Assembly: GCA_046538945.1 (NCBI GenBank) | Contig: JBKHHW010000007.1 | Coordinates: 1-44,060, forward strand | Direction of reading: 5' to 3' | Source: JAEZKC01 sp046538945 | Lineage (GTDB): Bacteria > Fibrobacterota > Chitinivibrionia > Chitinivibrionales > Chitinispirillaceae | DNA: 44,060 nt | In this document: piece by piece, positions 1 through 8,594 of the stretch | Numbering within the stretch: the stretch's first letter is position 1 | Layout of the letters: each line of letters opens with the position of its first letter | Position numbers and translations under genes: made by a program | The notes under the pieces: model-generated | What the model was told of the DNA's origin: nothing | The model's database searches: none | What the model saw: the letters and a program-made list of their open reading frames with translations, nothing else

Positions 1-500
1 TACCCCTCCTCCACCTGGCTTTTCATTCTCCTGCCGTAGTGGAGCAGGATTTCATCCGTATGGTGAAGCCGGCGGGCGATCTCACGGGCAATATTTAATA
101 TAAGAAGAGAAAATAAACGATTGTCTGTCTCGAAAATCTCCATCAGCACCTTGCGGCTCAAAACCAGAAGAGAGGCCTCCTCGAGCACCACCGCCGAGGC
201 ACTGTGGTTCTGGATCCCGATAACAGACGCCTCGCCCAGACAGTTGCCCGGACCGAATTCCATCACCTCCAGAGGCTTGTCGTGCAGGTTCAGCACGATG
301 GTGATCCGGCCGCGCAGAATGATGAATATCTCGGTGGCGGCCTTACCCTCCTCAAGGAGCACATCGCCGACCGCGGCCTCCATGAGATAACATGAATCGT
401 ATATGGTGCAGATCTCCCGCTCAGTCAGTCCGGCAAAAATGGTAACGTTCTTCAGAATCGGGAGAATGATATCAGAGGTTGCTTTTCTATCGTAAAACAT
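1..500 (-). CDS. Cyclic-nucleotide-binding-fold protein (partial, runs off the left edge)
   Basis: The minus-strand frame opens with ATG at 500 and stays open to the window edge, giving 166 visible residues. A GGGAGGA ribosome site lies 6 nt upstream. Residues about 18-118 fit the cNMP-binding (Crp/Fnr effector) beta-roll: GDVLLEEG at 45-52, IFIILRGRITIV at 58-69, and the phosphate-cassette position GNCLGEASVIG at 85-95. The GE pair is present, but the arginine that normally follows it and binds the cyclic phosphate is not seen; the equivalent stretch reads QNHSASAVV. So the domain may not bind cAMP or cGMP in the usual way. A helical segment follows (120-160). Any DNA-binding or other C-terminal domain lies outside the window. 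It is divergent from ychF. The fold is confident; the function is unknown. Confidence 0.8.
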   Translation of the reverse strand, partial: MFYDRKATSDIILPILKNVTIFAGLTEREICTIYDSCYLMEAAVGDVLLEEGKAATEIFIILRGRITIVLNLHDKPLEVMEFGPGNCLGEASVIGIQNHSASAVVLEEASLLVLSRKVLMEIFETDNRLFSLLILNIAREIARRLHHTDEILLHYGRRMKSQVEEG

Positions 501-688
501 GGGCATCCTCCCTTATATGAGGGGGGGGCATTCTAACTGTCAGAATCAATGGCCACAAGACCAGTTCATTTGGAATAATCTCTGGGAGCAAAAAACAGGC
601 CTGAAATATCGGTAATCCTTTGAGCGGAGACCGGGCCACAAGCTATTTTACCACTCTTAAAAACGCACCTTTTGGAAGAAGGAAAAAC

Positions 689-1780
689 ATGGGATTAGCA
701 GCAGGAATAATCGGTCTGCCCAACGTGGGCAAATCCACAATCTTCAACGCACTCTGCTCCGGTAAGGCCGAAGCGGCAAACTACCCCTTTTGCACCATAG
801 ACCCCAACCACGGCATGGTGGCCGTCCCCGATGAGCGTCTGGAGCGCATCACCGCCCTCATCCCCACCGAAAGGGTCATTCCCGCCTTCATGGAACTGAT
901 CGATATCGCGGGACTGGTCAGGGGCGCAAGCAAAGGCGAGGGACTGGGAAATCAGTTTCTGGGTCATATAAAAAGCGTGGATGCAGTGGTGCATGTGATA
1001 AGGTGTTTCGATAACGGTGACGTGGTGCACGTGGACGGTGAAATCGACCCTTTGAGGGATATCTCCACCATCGATACGGAACTGATGTTCAAGGATCTGG
1101 AAACGGCCGAAAGAGGTCTCACCAGAGTCGCGAAAGCAGCCAAGACGGGAGACAAGGAAGCCAAAGCGAAACTGGCCGTGTATGAAAAGATTCACGCCAA
1201 GCTGTCCGAGGGAATTCCGGCCCGCAAGGCGCTTAAACCCGAGGAACTCGAAATGATTTCGGATATGCATCTGTTATCCGCCAAGCCGGTTCTCTATGTC
1301 ACCAATGTAGGTGAGGACGAGCTTCTGGAGGATAACCAGTATGTCAAAGCGGTGGCCGCCCATGCCGCCGAAGAGGGGTCCCAGTATGTGAAGATAAGCG
1401 GCAAGGTGGAAGCCGAAATCGCTGAGCTCGCTCCCGAGGAACGCCGCGACTTTCTGGATACGCTGGGACTTCCCGAACCCGGCCTTCACACTCTTGGCCG
1501 CGCGGTGTATAAACTTCTGGGGCTTGAAACGTTCTTCACCGCGGGGGAAAAGGAAAACCGCGCCTGGACAATCAACGCAGGATCGACCGCACCCCAGGCC
1601 GCAGGTGTAATCCACACCGACTTTGAAAAGGGGTTCATCCGGGCGGATGTGTACACGCTCGAGGATCTGGAGACTCACAGAACCGAAGCCGCCATCAGAG
1701 CTGCCGGGAAAATGCGTTCAGAGGGGCGGGACTACATAGTCAAAGACGGTGATATCATGTTCTTCAAGTTCAACGTATGA
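689..1780 (+). CDS. ychF: YchF/OLA1-type ribosome-binding ATPase
   Basis: The product is a 363-residue P-loop ATPase of the Obg/TRAFAC class that binds ribosomes and has been tied to translation control and stress responses. The G1 loop is GLPNVGKS (9-16) and G3 is DIAG (72-75). The G4 position reads NVGE (206-209) instead of NKxD, the change that makes this family prefer ATP over GTP. The family's conserved His is present at 114. The C-terminal ~85 residues form the TGS domain. Upstream in-frame codons exist back to 620, but the start at 689 gives the conserved MG-x4-GLPNVGKS N-terminus, follows AGAAGGA, and gives the same length as the E. coli protein. A hairpin terminator follows directly, so the gene is probably monocistronic. 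Confidence 0.97.
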   Translation: MGLAAGIIGLPNVGKSTIFNALCSGKAEAANYPFCTIDPNHGMVAVPDERLERITALIPTERVIPAFMELIDIAGLVRGASKGEGLGNQFLGHIKSVDAVVHVIRCFDNGDVVHVDGEIDPLRDISTIDTELMFKDLETAERGLTRVAKAAKTGDKEAKAKLAVYEKIHAKLSEGIPARKALKPEELEMISDMHLLSAKPVLYVTNVGEDELLEDNQYVKAVAAHAAEEGSQYVKISGKVEAEIAELAPEERRDFLDTLGLPEPGLHTLGRAVYKLLGLETFFTAGEKENRAWTINAGSTAPQAAGVIHTDFEKGFIRADVYTLEDLETHRTEAAIRAAGKMRSEGRDYIVKDGDIMFFKFNV

Positions 1781-1781
1781 T

Positions 1782-1812
1782 GAAAGGCCGGTCGTACAGC
1801 CGGCCTTTCAAA
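1782..1812 (+). terminator. Terminator after ychF
   Basis: A 10-bp inverted repeat, GAAAGGCCGG at 1782-1791 and CCGGCCTTTC at 1800-1809, has an 8-nt loop and begins immediately after the ychF stop codon. The TTTC at its end is a short U-run. Confidence 0.8.
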
Positions 1813-1922
1813 GCGATGGGATGGCACACGGTTTTCAGTAAAATCAGGTCAAGCAATAAACAGGTATGCACGTTCGTTACTCTGCTTGATCTTGCCGCAA
1901 ACTTCTTCGGGTAAGGAAGATA

Positions 1923-3170
1923 ATGGAAAAAAACTCGCTTGATTCAAGCCACGTTAGAAAACTTCCAAACATTCTTCTCCTGTTTCTCCTGTCCGTACAC
2001 GTATGGGTACTTCCAGCTTTTTCACAAACCAAAACGCAGATCGAACAGAACATTCTCAAGCTCATTTCAAACGGCTCCGTTGTTCTTCATGACCAGGCCG
2101 GGAATAAACTCATCTCACACAGAGCCGACGAACTGTTCGTTCCCGCATCCATAATAAAGCTTCTCACATCCGCCATCGCCACAGACCTTCTGGGAAGTGA
2201 CTACCGTTTCAAAACGGAGTTTTTTCTAAGCGACAGTAGTGAGATGCTGATTAGAGGCTGGGGTGATCCCTACCTGGTTTCTGAAGAGATTGAGATGATC
2301 GCGGAGGAGCTTAAAAAGAGAAATATCACTCACCTGAAAAAGATTTTCATCGATCATTCCAATTTTACAAAAATCAAAATTCCCGGCTTATCCTCCACAT
2401 TAAACCCCTATGATGCGCTGAATGGTGCACTGGTTACCAATTTCAATACGATTAACATCAGAAAATGCGACAAGGGAGTTATCTATTCAGGTGAAGCAGT
2501 TACTCCTCTGACCCCGCTTGCCGCGCTCAAGGCAGTCGGAATCCCACTGGGCAGCAAACAGAGAATAAACTTGTCCGCCAGCCCTGATGACTGCCTCAGC
2601 TACGCCGGGGAACTCTTCATTGCCATAATGAAAAGAAGCGGAATCAGTATTAAAAACGACAGCATCGGCTACTCAAAAGCAGACAGCACCTGGAAACCGG
2701 TCTACACCCATTACAATTCACGGGACATGAGAGAGATCAACCGAGGCCTTCAGAAGTACTCCAACAATTTCATAGCCAACCAGCTCTTTCTGACAGTGGG
2801 GGCGGAAAAAATGGGTTTTCCCGCAACACTGGAAAAGGGCAAAGCAGTATTTGAAGACTACATCAGAACCCACCTGAAAATCCCCTCCGATCAGCTTGTG
2901 ATGCATGAGGGATCCGGAATCTCCAGACAGAACAAAGTTACAGCAAATGTCATGATGGGCATTCTCGGGAGGCGCCGAGATCTGCTCTCTGACATTCTCC
3001 CCCTCAAGAGAGGTGCACTTGTAAAGTCCGGAACGTTAAGCGGTGTTTCCAATTACGCCGGCTACATCAAAACAGAAAACGGCCTGCATTCATTCGTGAT
3101 CATGCTCAATCAAAAAAGCAACTACCGGGACAGGATCCTTGACCTGCTGGTAGAATTCTGCAAAAAATAG
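1923..3170 (+). CDS. dacB: D-alanyl-D-alanine carboxypeptidase/endopeptidase, PBP4 type (peptidase S13)
   Basis: This 415-residue exported serine peptidase trims or cross-bridge-cleaves peptidoglycan in the periplasm. The N-terminus is a signal peptide with a hydrophobic core at about 17-31 and a likely cut after the PAFS stretch near 34. The three penicillin-binding motifs are in the right order and spacing: SIIK at 76-79 (acylated serine and base lysine), SNN at 280-282, and KSG at 368-370 in place of the usual KTG. The S13-typical EGSGISR block (329-335) lies between the last two. The long spacing between motif 1 and motif 2 holds the insert typical of S13 enzymes. It is somewhat shorter than E. 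coli PBP4 (477). AAGGAAG precedes the ATG. It converges on leuA2, with a shared hairpin between them. Confidence 0.92.
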   Translation: MEKNSLDSSHVRKLPNILLLFLLSVHVWVLPAFSQTKTQIEQNILKLISNGSVVLHDQAGNKLISHRADELFVPASIIKLLTSAIATDLLGSDYRFKTEFFLSDSSEMLIRGWGDPYLVSEEIEMIAEELKKRNITHLKKIFIDHSNFTKIKIPGLSSTLNPYDALNGALVTNFNTINIRKCDKGVIYSGEAVTPLTPLAALKAVGIPLGSKQRINLSASPDDCLSYAGELFIAIMKRSGISIKNDSIGYSKADSTWKPVYTHYNSRDMREINRGLQKYSNNFIANQLFLTVGAEKMGFPATLEKGKAVFEDYIRTHLKIPSDQLVMHEGSGISRQNKVTANVMMGILGRRRDLLSDILPLKRGALVKSGTLSGVSNYAGYIKTENGLHSFVIMLNQKSNYRDRILDLLVEFCKK

Positions 3171-3173
3171 GCT

Positions 3174-3202
3174 GTTCCCCCGGGAAACCGCCCCGGGGGA
3201 AC
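3174..3202. terminator. Shared hairpin between convergent dacB and leuA2
   Basis: A perfect 11-bp inverted repeat (GTTCCCCCGGG, 3174-3184; CCCGGGGGAAC, 3192-3202) fills the 39-bp gap between two convergent stop codons. The U-runs are weak on both sides, so termination strength is uncertain. Confidence 0.65.
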
Positions 3203-3209
3203 TAATTGT

Positions 3210-4871
3210 TTACGCCGAAGTCAATCTGTTCAAAGCACTGAACAAAGCCTTGAGCGAGGCACAGGCGATGTCAGTATCCACCCCGGTTCCGAACCTGCGG
3301 CGTCCATTTGAATCTTCCAACTGGATGTATGCAGCCGCCTGCGCCCGGGAGCCTTCATCAAGACTGTGTTCATTGTAGCTGACTACCTTGACTTTTATCC
3401 CATGCTGCACAAGCGCATGCACCAGTGCGTCGATGATTCCGTTCCCCGCTCCCTTTAAACGGACGGACTTTCCGGATATGCGTGCGCCCAGAGTGATGGA
3501 CTGATTTCGCTCACCTAATCCGTTCTTCTCCTCCGCTGAGGTTAGGGTGAAATCGCTGAACTCGTACTCTCCTTTGGCATTGATGAACTCATTTTCGAAA
3601 CAGTGAAGGATTTCCGGATTCTTGAGTTCTCTTCCCTTTTCATCAGCCATCGCCTGAACAGCTTTGCCCAACTCCGGGTGCATCTCCTTTGGTATGCAGT
3701 ACCCGAAAGAATGCTCCATTATGTAGGCCGCTCCCCCCTTTCCCGACTGACTGTTAATCCTGATCACCGCTTCGTAGCTTCTGCCGATGTCCTGAGGATC
3801 AATGGGAAGATAAGGTATATTCCAGATGCCGCCATTTCTGCGGTAACAAGTCAACCCTTTACTTATAGCATCCTGATGCGAACCGGAAAATGCAGTGAAG
3901 ACCAGCTCTCCTGCATAAGGATGACGAGGTGAAACCTTCATTTCGGTACACTCAGTATAGACTTTCTCCACCTTCTCCAGATCTGTGAAATCAAGACCGG
4001 GATTCACTCCTTGCGAATGACAGTTAAGAGCCATCGTTATCAGATCCGCATTGCCGGTACGTTCACCATTTCCGAAAAGTGTACCCTCCACCCGCTGGGC
4101 CCCGGCCAGCTGAGCCAGTTCCGCCGCCGCCACCGCACATCCGCGGTCGTTATGTGTGTGTACGCTGAGAATCACCCTTTCACGCATGGCAATATGGGTG
4201 TTCATATACTCCACCTGATCGGCAAAGATGTGGGGTGAAGCAACCTCGACGGTGGAGGGCAGATTGATGATCACTTTTTCATTCTCCCCCGGGGCCCAGG
4301 CCTCCACCACCGCGCTGCAGATTTCAGATGCGAAAGGCACCTCGGTCTGGGAGAAACTCTCCGGTGAATATTCCAGCACGATCTCGCCTTTCACACCCGA
4401 CACCCTGTCCCGGATCATTTTCACTCCGTCCACGGCAAGCGAAATGATCTCCTGAGGTGATTTGCGGAACACGATCTCTCTCTGAGCAGGGGATGTTGAG
4501 TTGTACATATGTATGATGGTCCTTTTTGCGCCATCCACAGCCTGCATCGTTTTGTGGATCAGATGCTCCCGAGCCTGTGTAAGCACCTGAACAGTGACAT
4601 CATCTGGTATATAACCTTCGTCTATGAGAGTTCGTGTGAAATCATAGTCGGCCTTCGATGCGGAAGGAAAACTGATTTCTATCTCCTTGAACCCTATATC
4701 GGTCAGAGTTCTGAAAAAGACAAGTTTCTGCTCTTTTGACATGGGATTGACCAGTGCCTGATTGCCATCCCTGAGATCGACGCTGCACCAGGCCGGTGCT
4801 TTCTCCATGACTTTGGAAGGCCAGGTGCGCTCTGAAAAGCCCACGTGGGGAAACCCTCTGTACTTGCTCAT
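3210..4871 (-). CDS. leuA: 2-isopropylmalate synthase, actinobacterial/fungal type (LeuA2)
   Basis: Catalyses acetyl-CoA plus 2-oxoisovalerate to 2-isopropylmalate, the committed step of leucine synthesis. The protein has 553 residues from the ATG at 4871. An upstream in-frame extension to 4940 is rejected, because 4871 follows a strong AGGAGG and begins SKYRGF just before the family's conserved RTWP. The TIM-barrel domain carries SVDLRDGNQAL (30-40), the metal-binding HTHND (238-242), and GNGERTGN. The C-terminal ~130 residues form the LeuA regulatory domain expected to bind leucine. The sequence resembles the Mycobacterium LeuA clade and is only distantly like the second LeuA at 15994-17550. 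It stands alone in its transcript behind a leucine-codon attenuator (4923-5122), so both transcription and activity are probably set by leucine. Confidence 0.95.
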   Translation of the reverse strand: MSKYRGFPHVGFSERTWPSKVMEKAPAWCSVDLRDGNQALVNPMSKEQKLVFFRTLTDIGFKEIEISFPSASKADYDFTRTLIDEGYIPDDVTVQVLTQAREHLIHKTMQAVDGAKRTIIHMYNSTSPAQREIVFRKSPQEIISLAVDGVKMIRDRVSGVKGEIVLEYSPESFSQTEVPFASEICSAVVEAWAPGENEKVIINLPSTVEVASPHIFADQVEYMNTHIAMRERVILSVHTHNDRGCAVAAAELAQLAGAQRVEGTLFGNGERTGNADLITMALNCHSQGVNPGLDFTDLEKVEKVYTECTEMKVSPRHPYAGELVFTAFSGSHQDAISKGLTCYRRNGGIWNIPYLPIDPQDIGRSYEAVIRINSQSGKGGAAYIMEHSFGYCIPKEMHPELGKAVQAMADEKGRELKNPEILHCFENEFINAKGEYEFSDFTLTSAEEKNGLGERNQSITLGARISGKSVRLKGAGNGIIDALVHALVQHGIKVKVVSYNEHSLDEGSRAQAAAYIQLEDSNGRRRFGTGVDTDIACASLKALFSALNRLTSA

Positions 4872-4922
4872 ACTACCTCCTGTTTGGTGTCCGTTCTGCC
4901 AGCCCAAAGAGCGCACCAGTAC

Positions 4923-4954
4923 TAAAAAAGGCCCGCTCATCGAGCGGGCCTTTT
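4923..4954 (-). terminator. Attenuator terminator of the leuA2 leader
   Basis: On the minus strand the arms GGCCCGCTC and GAGCGGGCC (plus 4930-4950) form a 9-bp GC stem with a 3-nt loop, extended by A:U pairs and followed by TTTTTT. It lies 52 nt before the leuA2 ATG and 29 nt after the leader-peptide stop. The leader segment at 4993-4998 (GGGCGG in the RNA) can pair with CCGCUC of the 5' arm at 4942-4947, which offers a competing antiterminator. The plus strand also shows a T-rich run after the stem, but there is no plus-strand gene upstream that needs it. Confidence 0.85.
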
Positions 4955-4982
4955 CTTTTAAACTTTAATCCTCATCAGTTTT

Positions 4983-5066
4983 TCAGAACAGTCCGCCCCC
5001 GGTGCATAGTGGTAGCACTAGTAGATTTAGAGCGGAAAGGAGATATGCTGAAAAGCTGAATTTCAT
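4983..5066 (-). CDS. leuL: Leucine-rich leader peptide (leuL-like)
   Basis: A 27-codon frame starts at ATG 5066 and stops with TGA at 4983-4985. It begins MKFSFSAYLLSALN and continues LLVLPLCTGGGLF. Eight of 27 residues are Leu, seven of them between positions 9 and 20, and five of the eight are CTA codons, which looks uncommon in the neighbouring genes (mostly CTG, CTT or CTC). This is the form of a classical leu leader: ribosome stalling on Leu codons when charged tRNA-Leu is scarce would favour antitermination. Only a weak AGGT ribosome site is visible upstream. The reading is direct; the regulatory role is inferred from layout. Confidence 0.85.
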   Translation of the reverse strand: MKFSFSAYLLSALNLLVLPLCTGGGLF

Positions 5067-5116
5067 TCTGATTCGGTTACCTGCTGAATTCGTTGATCAT
5101 TTAATCTTCTAAAAAC

Positions 5117-5146
5117 ATAATACGTTCCGCCCAGCAGAAAGATCAA
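5117..5146 (-). promoter_or_regulatory. Likely promoter of the leuA2 transcript
   Basis: Minus strand: -35 TTGATC, 18-nt spacer, -10 TATTAT (plus 5117-5122). Transcription would start near 5110, about 44 nt before the leader-peptide ATG. Confidence 0.55.
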
Positions 5147-5185
5147 GAAATACCCTAAAGAATCAACGGGATTGAAATCAAGAGA

Positions 5186-5215
5186 TTGAATTCCTCACCT
5201 GACTTGGGGTATATT
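5186..5215 (+). promoter_or_regulatory. Possible promoter of the 5282 gene
   Basis: TTGAAT (5186-5191), 18-nt spacer, TATATT (5210-5215). It gives an untranslated leader of about 60 nt before the 5282 start. Confidence 0.45.
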
Positions 5216-5281
5216 ACATACTCTTCAGCCGCAAAAACGGCAATTTCAACTGAATTCAGGCGTTTTTTAATGGAGTAGAAA

Positions 5282-8266
5282 ATGCAACTCTCGCGAAAAC
5301 CGTTTCTTTTCATCACCTTCGTTCTTTTTTTTCTATCAGGTATTGCAGGACTGATATATGAATCCATCTGGTCACACTACCTTAAGCTTTTTGTAGGTCA
5401 CGCGGCATATTCCCAGACTCTCGTACTGATGATCTATATGGGTGGAATGGCACTGGGGGCGTGGTTCGTTTCGCTTTACAGCCATAAGATCCGCAACCTT
5501 CTGATCGGATTTGCGGCAGCAGAAATCATGCTCGGGATTGCAGCTTTGATTTTTCATCCGGTGTTTGTGAGCTACCTCTCCCTCTCCTACAACACCATAA
5601 TTCCCGCACTTGATTCGGCATTTCTGACATCTGCCTACAAGTGGATCACGGCATCTCTGATGATCCTGCCTCAGACGATTCTCCTGGGAGCCACCTTTCC
5701 TCTTTTGACCGGAGGCATAGTCAGGCAGTTCAAAGACAACCCCGGACATTCCATTTCGGTTCTTTATTTTGTAAACAGCCTGGGAGGAGCCTTCGGAGTA
5801 CTGCTGAGCGGTTACTATCTGGTGGCCAGGTTCAGCATGCCGGGAACGATCATAGCTGCGGGTATTATGGATATTGTTGTTGCCTCAGGAGTCATTTTTC
5901 TGTGTTTGGCAGCGAGAAAGCCGAAGGGGAAAACGGCGGAAAAGAAATCAAAGAAGAGTAGTGCTCCCACACTTGTCCCGCCAAAACCGATGGACAAAGA
6001 ATCAAAGCTGATGCTCGTTGTGGCTTTCAGCACTGCAGCTTCCTCCTTTATATATGAAATCGGGTGGATACGCATGCTCTCTCTTGTGCTGGGCAGCAGT
6101 ACTCATTCTTTTGAACTGATGCTTTCTGCTTTCATTCTCGGAATAGCGCTGGGAGGGTTCTGGATCAGAAATAAACTGGACAGACTTAAAAGCCCCTTAT
6201 CCACACTGGCCATTGTACAAGTAGTCATGGGTACTCTTGCCATCTCCACTCTGGTGTTCTACAGTGAAATTTTTCATGTCATGAAGTTCTTCATGGCAAC
6301 CCTCAGCCGCACTGAACAGAGCTATATAATGTTCAACATCTACAGCCATGTCATATGTCTTCTGGTCATGCTTCCGGCAACCATCTGCATCGGCATGACA
6401 TTACCGATCATCACCTACCACATCTACATCAAAACCGGAAACGAATCCATAATCGGAAAGGTCTACGCACTCAACACCCTGGGCTCCATCACGGGAGTGG
6501 CTTTAGCGGTACAGCTGTTGATGCCGCTATTCGGACTGAAGGGGCTGATAGTCATAGGCGGCAGCATAGACATGCTTCTGGGAGTGTTGCTCGTCTGGTA
6601 TTTCAGAAAGCAATCAGAAACCAAACTGAGAATCGTCCTTACAACAGTTACGCTAACAGTGATGATTCTTCCCGCCATGTTCATCCATCTTGACCCGAAC
6701 CTGCTGTCATCAGGCGTGTACCGTTTCGGAAAAATCCCCAAAAACCGTGAAATGATCTACTACAAAGATGGAAAAACCGCCTCAGTATCTCTTCATAAAA
6801 CACAGAGTGCTTATTCTCTGTCCGTAAACGGGAAAATCGATGCCTCGCTGTCTCTGGATCCGGACAGATTCATGATCGACGAGCGCACCCAGACTCTTGT
6901 GGGCGCCTATCCTCTTGCCTATTGCCCGAAAGCGGAAAAGGTGGGAATAGTGGGTCTGGGATCCGGTATGACAGCCGCAGTCGTGCTGAAAAGCGAAACG
7001 GTGAAATCAATGGATGTAGTGGAAATTGAACCGTTTGTCATTGAGGCTGCCAGACTGATGGGGCCGAAGGTAAGTGACGCCTTCAATGACAAGCGATGCA
7101 GAATTCATATTGATGATGCACGGAGTTTCTTTTCAAGCAGGCATGACAAATATGATATCATAATATCGGAACCTTCCAACCCCTGGGTCAGCGGTGTATC
7201 CAACCTCTTCTCCAAAGAATTCTTCAAACTGGTAAGCAATCACCTGAACTCCGGAGGTATGCTTGTCCAGTGGTTTCATCTCTACGAAATGAATCCGGAA
7301 CTCATTGCCTCAGTTTTCAAGTCTCTGGGTGGGCAATTCGCCGATTATAAGGTGTTCGTGTCCGGGACGGACATGATTATCCTCGCCTCTGATTCGCCAA
7401 TTGCAGATACTCCAAATGATCTCCTGTTCAAAGAGGAAAGAACAGCCAAGCTTATGGCAGGGTTAGAAATTCACGACAAATACGACCTGAAAGAAAACCT
7501 GATCGGGAGCAAGGCATTTCTTCAGCCGATGATGAATACATTCAAAATACCTGCGAATTCCGACTATAACCAGGTTCTGGATCTGAAAGCGGACAAGGCC
7601 CGAATTCTGAATCAGTCCGCTTCAGAATTCGCCACATTGGCTTCCTACACCATACCTATACGCAGAATACTGGAATCCGACCCGGTCGAAATAGATGACA
7701 CTGACAAGCCGATTCAGAGCAGACCCAACTCACCAAGGCACACGGCTCGCGAAATACTGTACTACGTCCGTTCCATAGGTACTCCTCAGGAAGCCGCTGC
7801 GGATTCGACAGTATCACAAAAAGCGGCCCTGCATATATCGAAAGTGCGCATGACTGCGAAAGAAAACTCTATAGCAGCACGCAGGCCCTGGGCCAAATTG
7901 GCTCTGGATCTGATTGATGCCACCATGCCATATCTAAACAGAGAAGAGATGAAAGAAGTTTGGGCTTTCCTAGAATCCTATACTGAAACAGTTGACTTGG
8001 GCGGAAACAGCAACGACGTCTTCTCTATGCTCAAATCGCTTACTTTCGAGGACTACGCAGCCGCAAAGTCCTACAGCTTAAGAGTCCTTCAGGGTGACCG
8101 AATTCCGGACAACCCGGTCAGCCGTCTCTGCCTTACAGCCCTTTTCGTCTCAAGCATAAAGACCAATGACAGTTCAGAACTGGGCCGCGTGTGGAACAGC
8201 ATGCAGTGGAGGTCCCCTCCGGATCTGGTTCACGACATACTTGCATCCATAGCATCGAAAAAATAG
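5282..8266 (+). CDS. Multi-pass membrane protein fused to a spermidine-synthase-like domain
   Basis: The protein has 994 residues. Residues 1 to about 470 hold two blocks of hydrophobic helices separated by a charged Lys-rich linker near 215-240, resembling two halves of an MFS-like membrane domain. Residues about 475-750 resemble the polyamine-synthase methyltransferase-like fold: VGIVGLGSGMTAA near 553-565, the acidic VVEIEP strand, DDARSFF near 611, and IISEPSNPWVSGVSNLFS. In true spermidine synthases the last motif carries catalytic aspartates; here Glu and Asn sit in those places, as is usual in this membrane-bound family, so ordinary spermidine synthesis is doubtful. The last ~230 residues match nothing I recognise. 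GGAG precedes the ATG. No speD or other polyamine gene is nearby. The substrate is unknown. Confidence 0.85.
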   Translation: MQLSRKPFLFITFVLFFLSGIAGLIYESIWSHYLKLFVGHAAYSQTLVLMIYMGGMALGAWFVSLYSHKIRNLLIGFAAAEIMLGIAALIFHPVFVSYLSLSYNTIIPALDSAFLTSAYKWITASLMILPQTILLGATFPLLTGGIVRQFKDNPGHSISVLYFVNSLGGAFGVLLSGYYLVARFSMPGTIIAAGIMDIVVASGVIFLCLAARKPKGKTAEKKSKKSSAPTLVPPKPMDKESKLMLVVAFSTAASSFIYEIGWIRMLSLVLGSSTHSFELMLSAFILGIALGGFWIRNKLDRLKSPLSTLAIVQVVMGTLAISTLVFYSEIFHVMKFFMATLSRTEQSYIMFNIYSHVICLLVMLPATICIGMTLPIITYHIYIKTGNESIIGKVYALNTLGSITGVALAVQLLMPLFGLKGLIVIGGSIDMLLGVLLVWYFRKQSETKLRIVLTTVTLTVMILPAMFIHLDPNLLSSGVYRFGKIPKNREMIYYKDGKTASVSLHKTQSAYSLSVNGKIDASLSLDPDRFMIDERTQTLVGAYPLAYCPKAEKVGIVGLGSGMTAAVVLKSETVKSMDVVEIEPFVIEAARLMGPKVSDAFNDKRCRIHIDDARSFFSSRHDKYDIIISEPSNPWVSGVSNLFSKEFFKLVSNHLNSGGMLVQWFHLYEMNPELIASVFKSLGGQFADYKVFVSGTDMIILASDSPIADTPNDLLFKEERTAKLMAGLEIHDKYDLKENLIGSKAFLQPMMNTFKIPANSDYNQVLDLKADKARILNQSASEFATLASYTIPIRRILESDPVEIDDTDKPIQSRPNSPRHTAREILYYVRSIGTPQEAAADSTVSQKAALHISKVRMTAKENSIAARRPWAKLALDLIDATMPYLNREEMKEVWAFLESYTETVDLGGNSNDVFSMLKSLTFEDYAAAKSYSLRVLQGDRIPDNPVSRLCLTALFVSSIKTNDSSELGRVWNSMQWRSPPDLVHDILASIASKK

Positions 8267-8289
8267 AGGCCATCAGTCAGCAAGTTAGT

Positions 8290-8350
8290 CCTCCTGTTTG
8301 CCCGAGCCGGGAACAACCGTCCCGGTTCGGCGTAGGAGGCATCTTTTTTA
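8290..8350 (+). terminator. Two-part stem terminator
   Basis: The outer stem CCTCCT (8290-8295) with AGGAGG (8334-8339) encloses an inner stem CGAGCCGGGA with TCCCGGTTCG (one G:U pair). A TTTTTT run at 8344-8349 follows. It ends the transcript of the 5282 gene. Confidence 0.7.
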
Positions 8351-8360
8351 CTATAAAGAG

Positions 8361-8390
8361 TTGCATTACAGCTGAGACAATTTGTATATA
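8361..8390 (+). promoter_or_regulatory. Tentative promoter of the OmpA-family gene
   Basis: TTGCAT (8361-8366), 18-nt spacer, TATATA (8385-8390), with an overlapping TATAAT at 8387-8392. The leader to the gene would be about 200 nt. This is a weak call based on sequence likeness only. Confidence 0.35.
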
Positions 8391-8594
8391 ATATCGTCAG
8401 GATCTGAGTGCCTGAGCGATTGACCTAACAAGTAAACCACAATCCATGCCTCTTTGTAATTGCTCACGGTTTACTCATTCTAACGCTCACTCACTCAAAT
8501 CATGACCTGCAAAGAAATTATCATTTAAACGATACAGCAACCAGTAAGTTGCATATTCATCAACAACTTTCATGAAATCCAGTCAGGAGGAATC

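Larger units (their letters stand above)
8267..8594. other. 328-bp intergenic region
   Basis: It holds a terminator for the upstream gene (8290-8350) and a tentative promoter for the OmpA-family gene (8361-8390). A loose inverted repeat, AGTAAACC (8431-8438) and GGTTTACT (8468-8475), is separated by 29 nt. No credible coding frame is seen. Confidence 0.6.

Noticed and set aside
4923..4960. Reading the 4930-4950 hairpin as a plus-strand terminator
   Set aside because: A T-run does follow on the plus strand, but no plus-strand gene ends nearby. The minus-strand attenuator reading explains its position after a Leu-rich leader.
8431..8475. Inverted repeat AGTAAACC/GGTTTACT upstream of the OmpA-family gene
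   Set aside because: Eight bases separated by 29 nt can arise by chance, and it does not align with a clear promoter. Not called as an operator.
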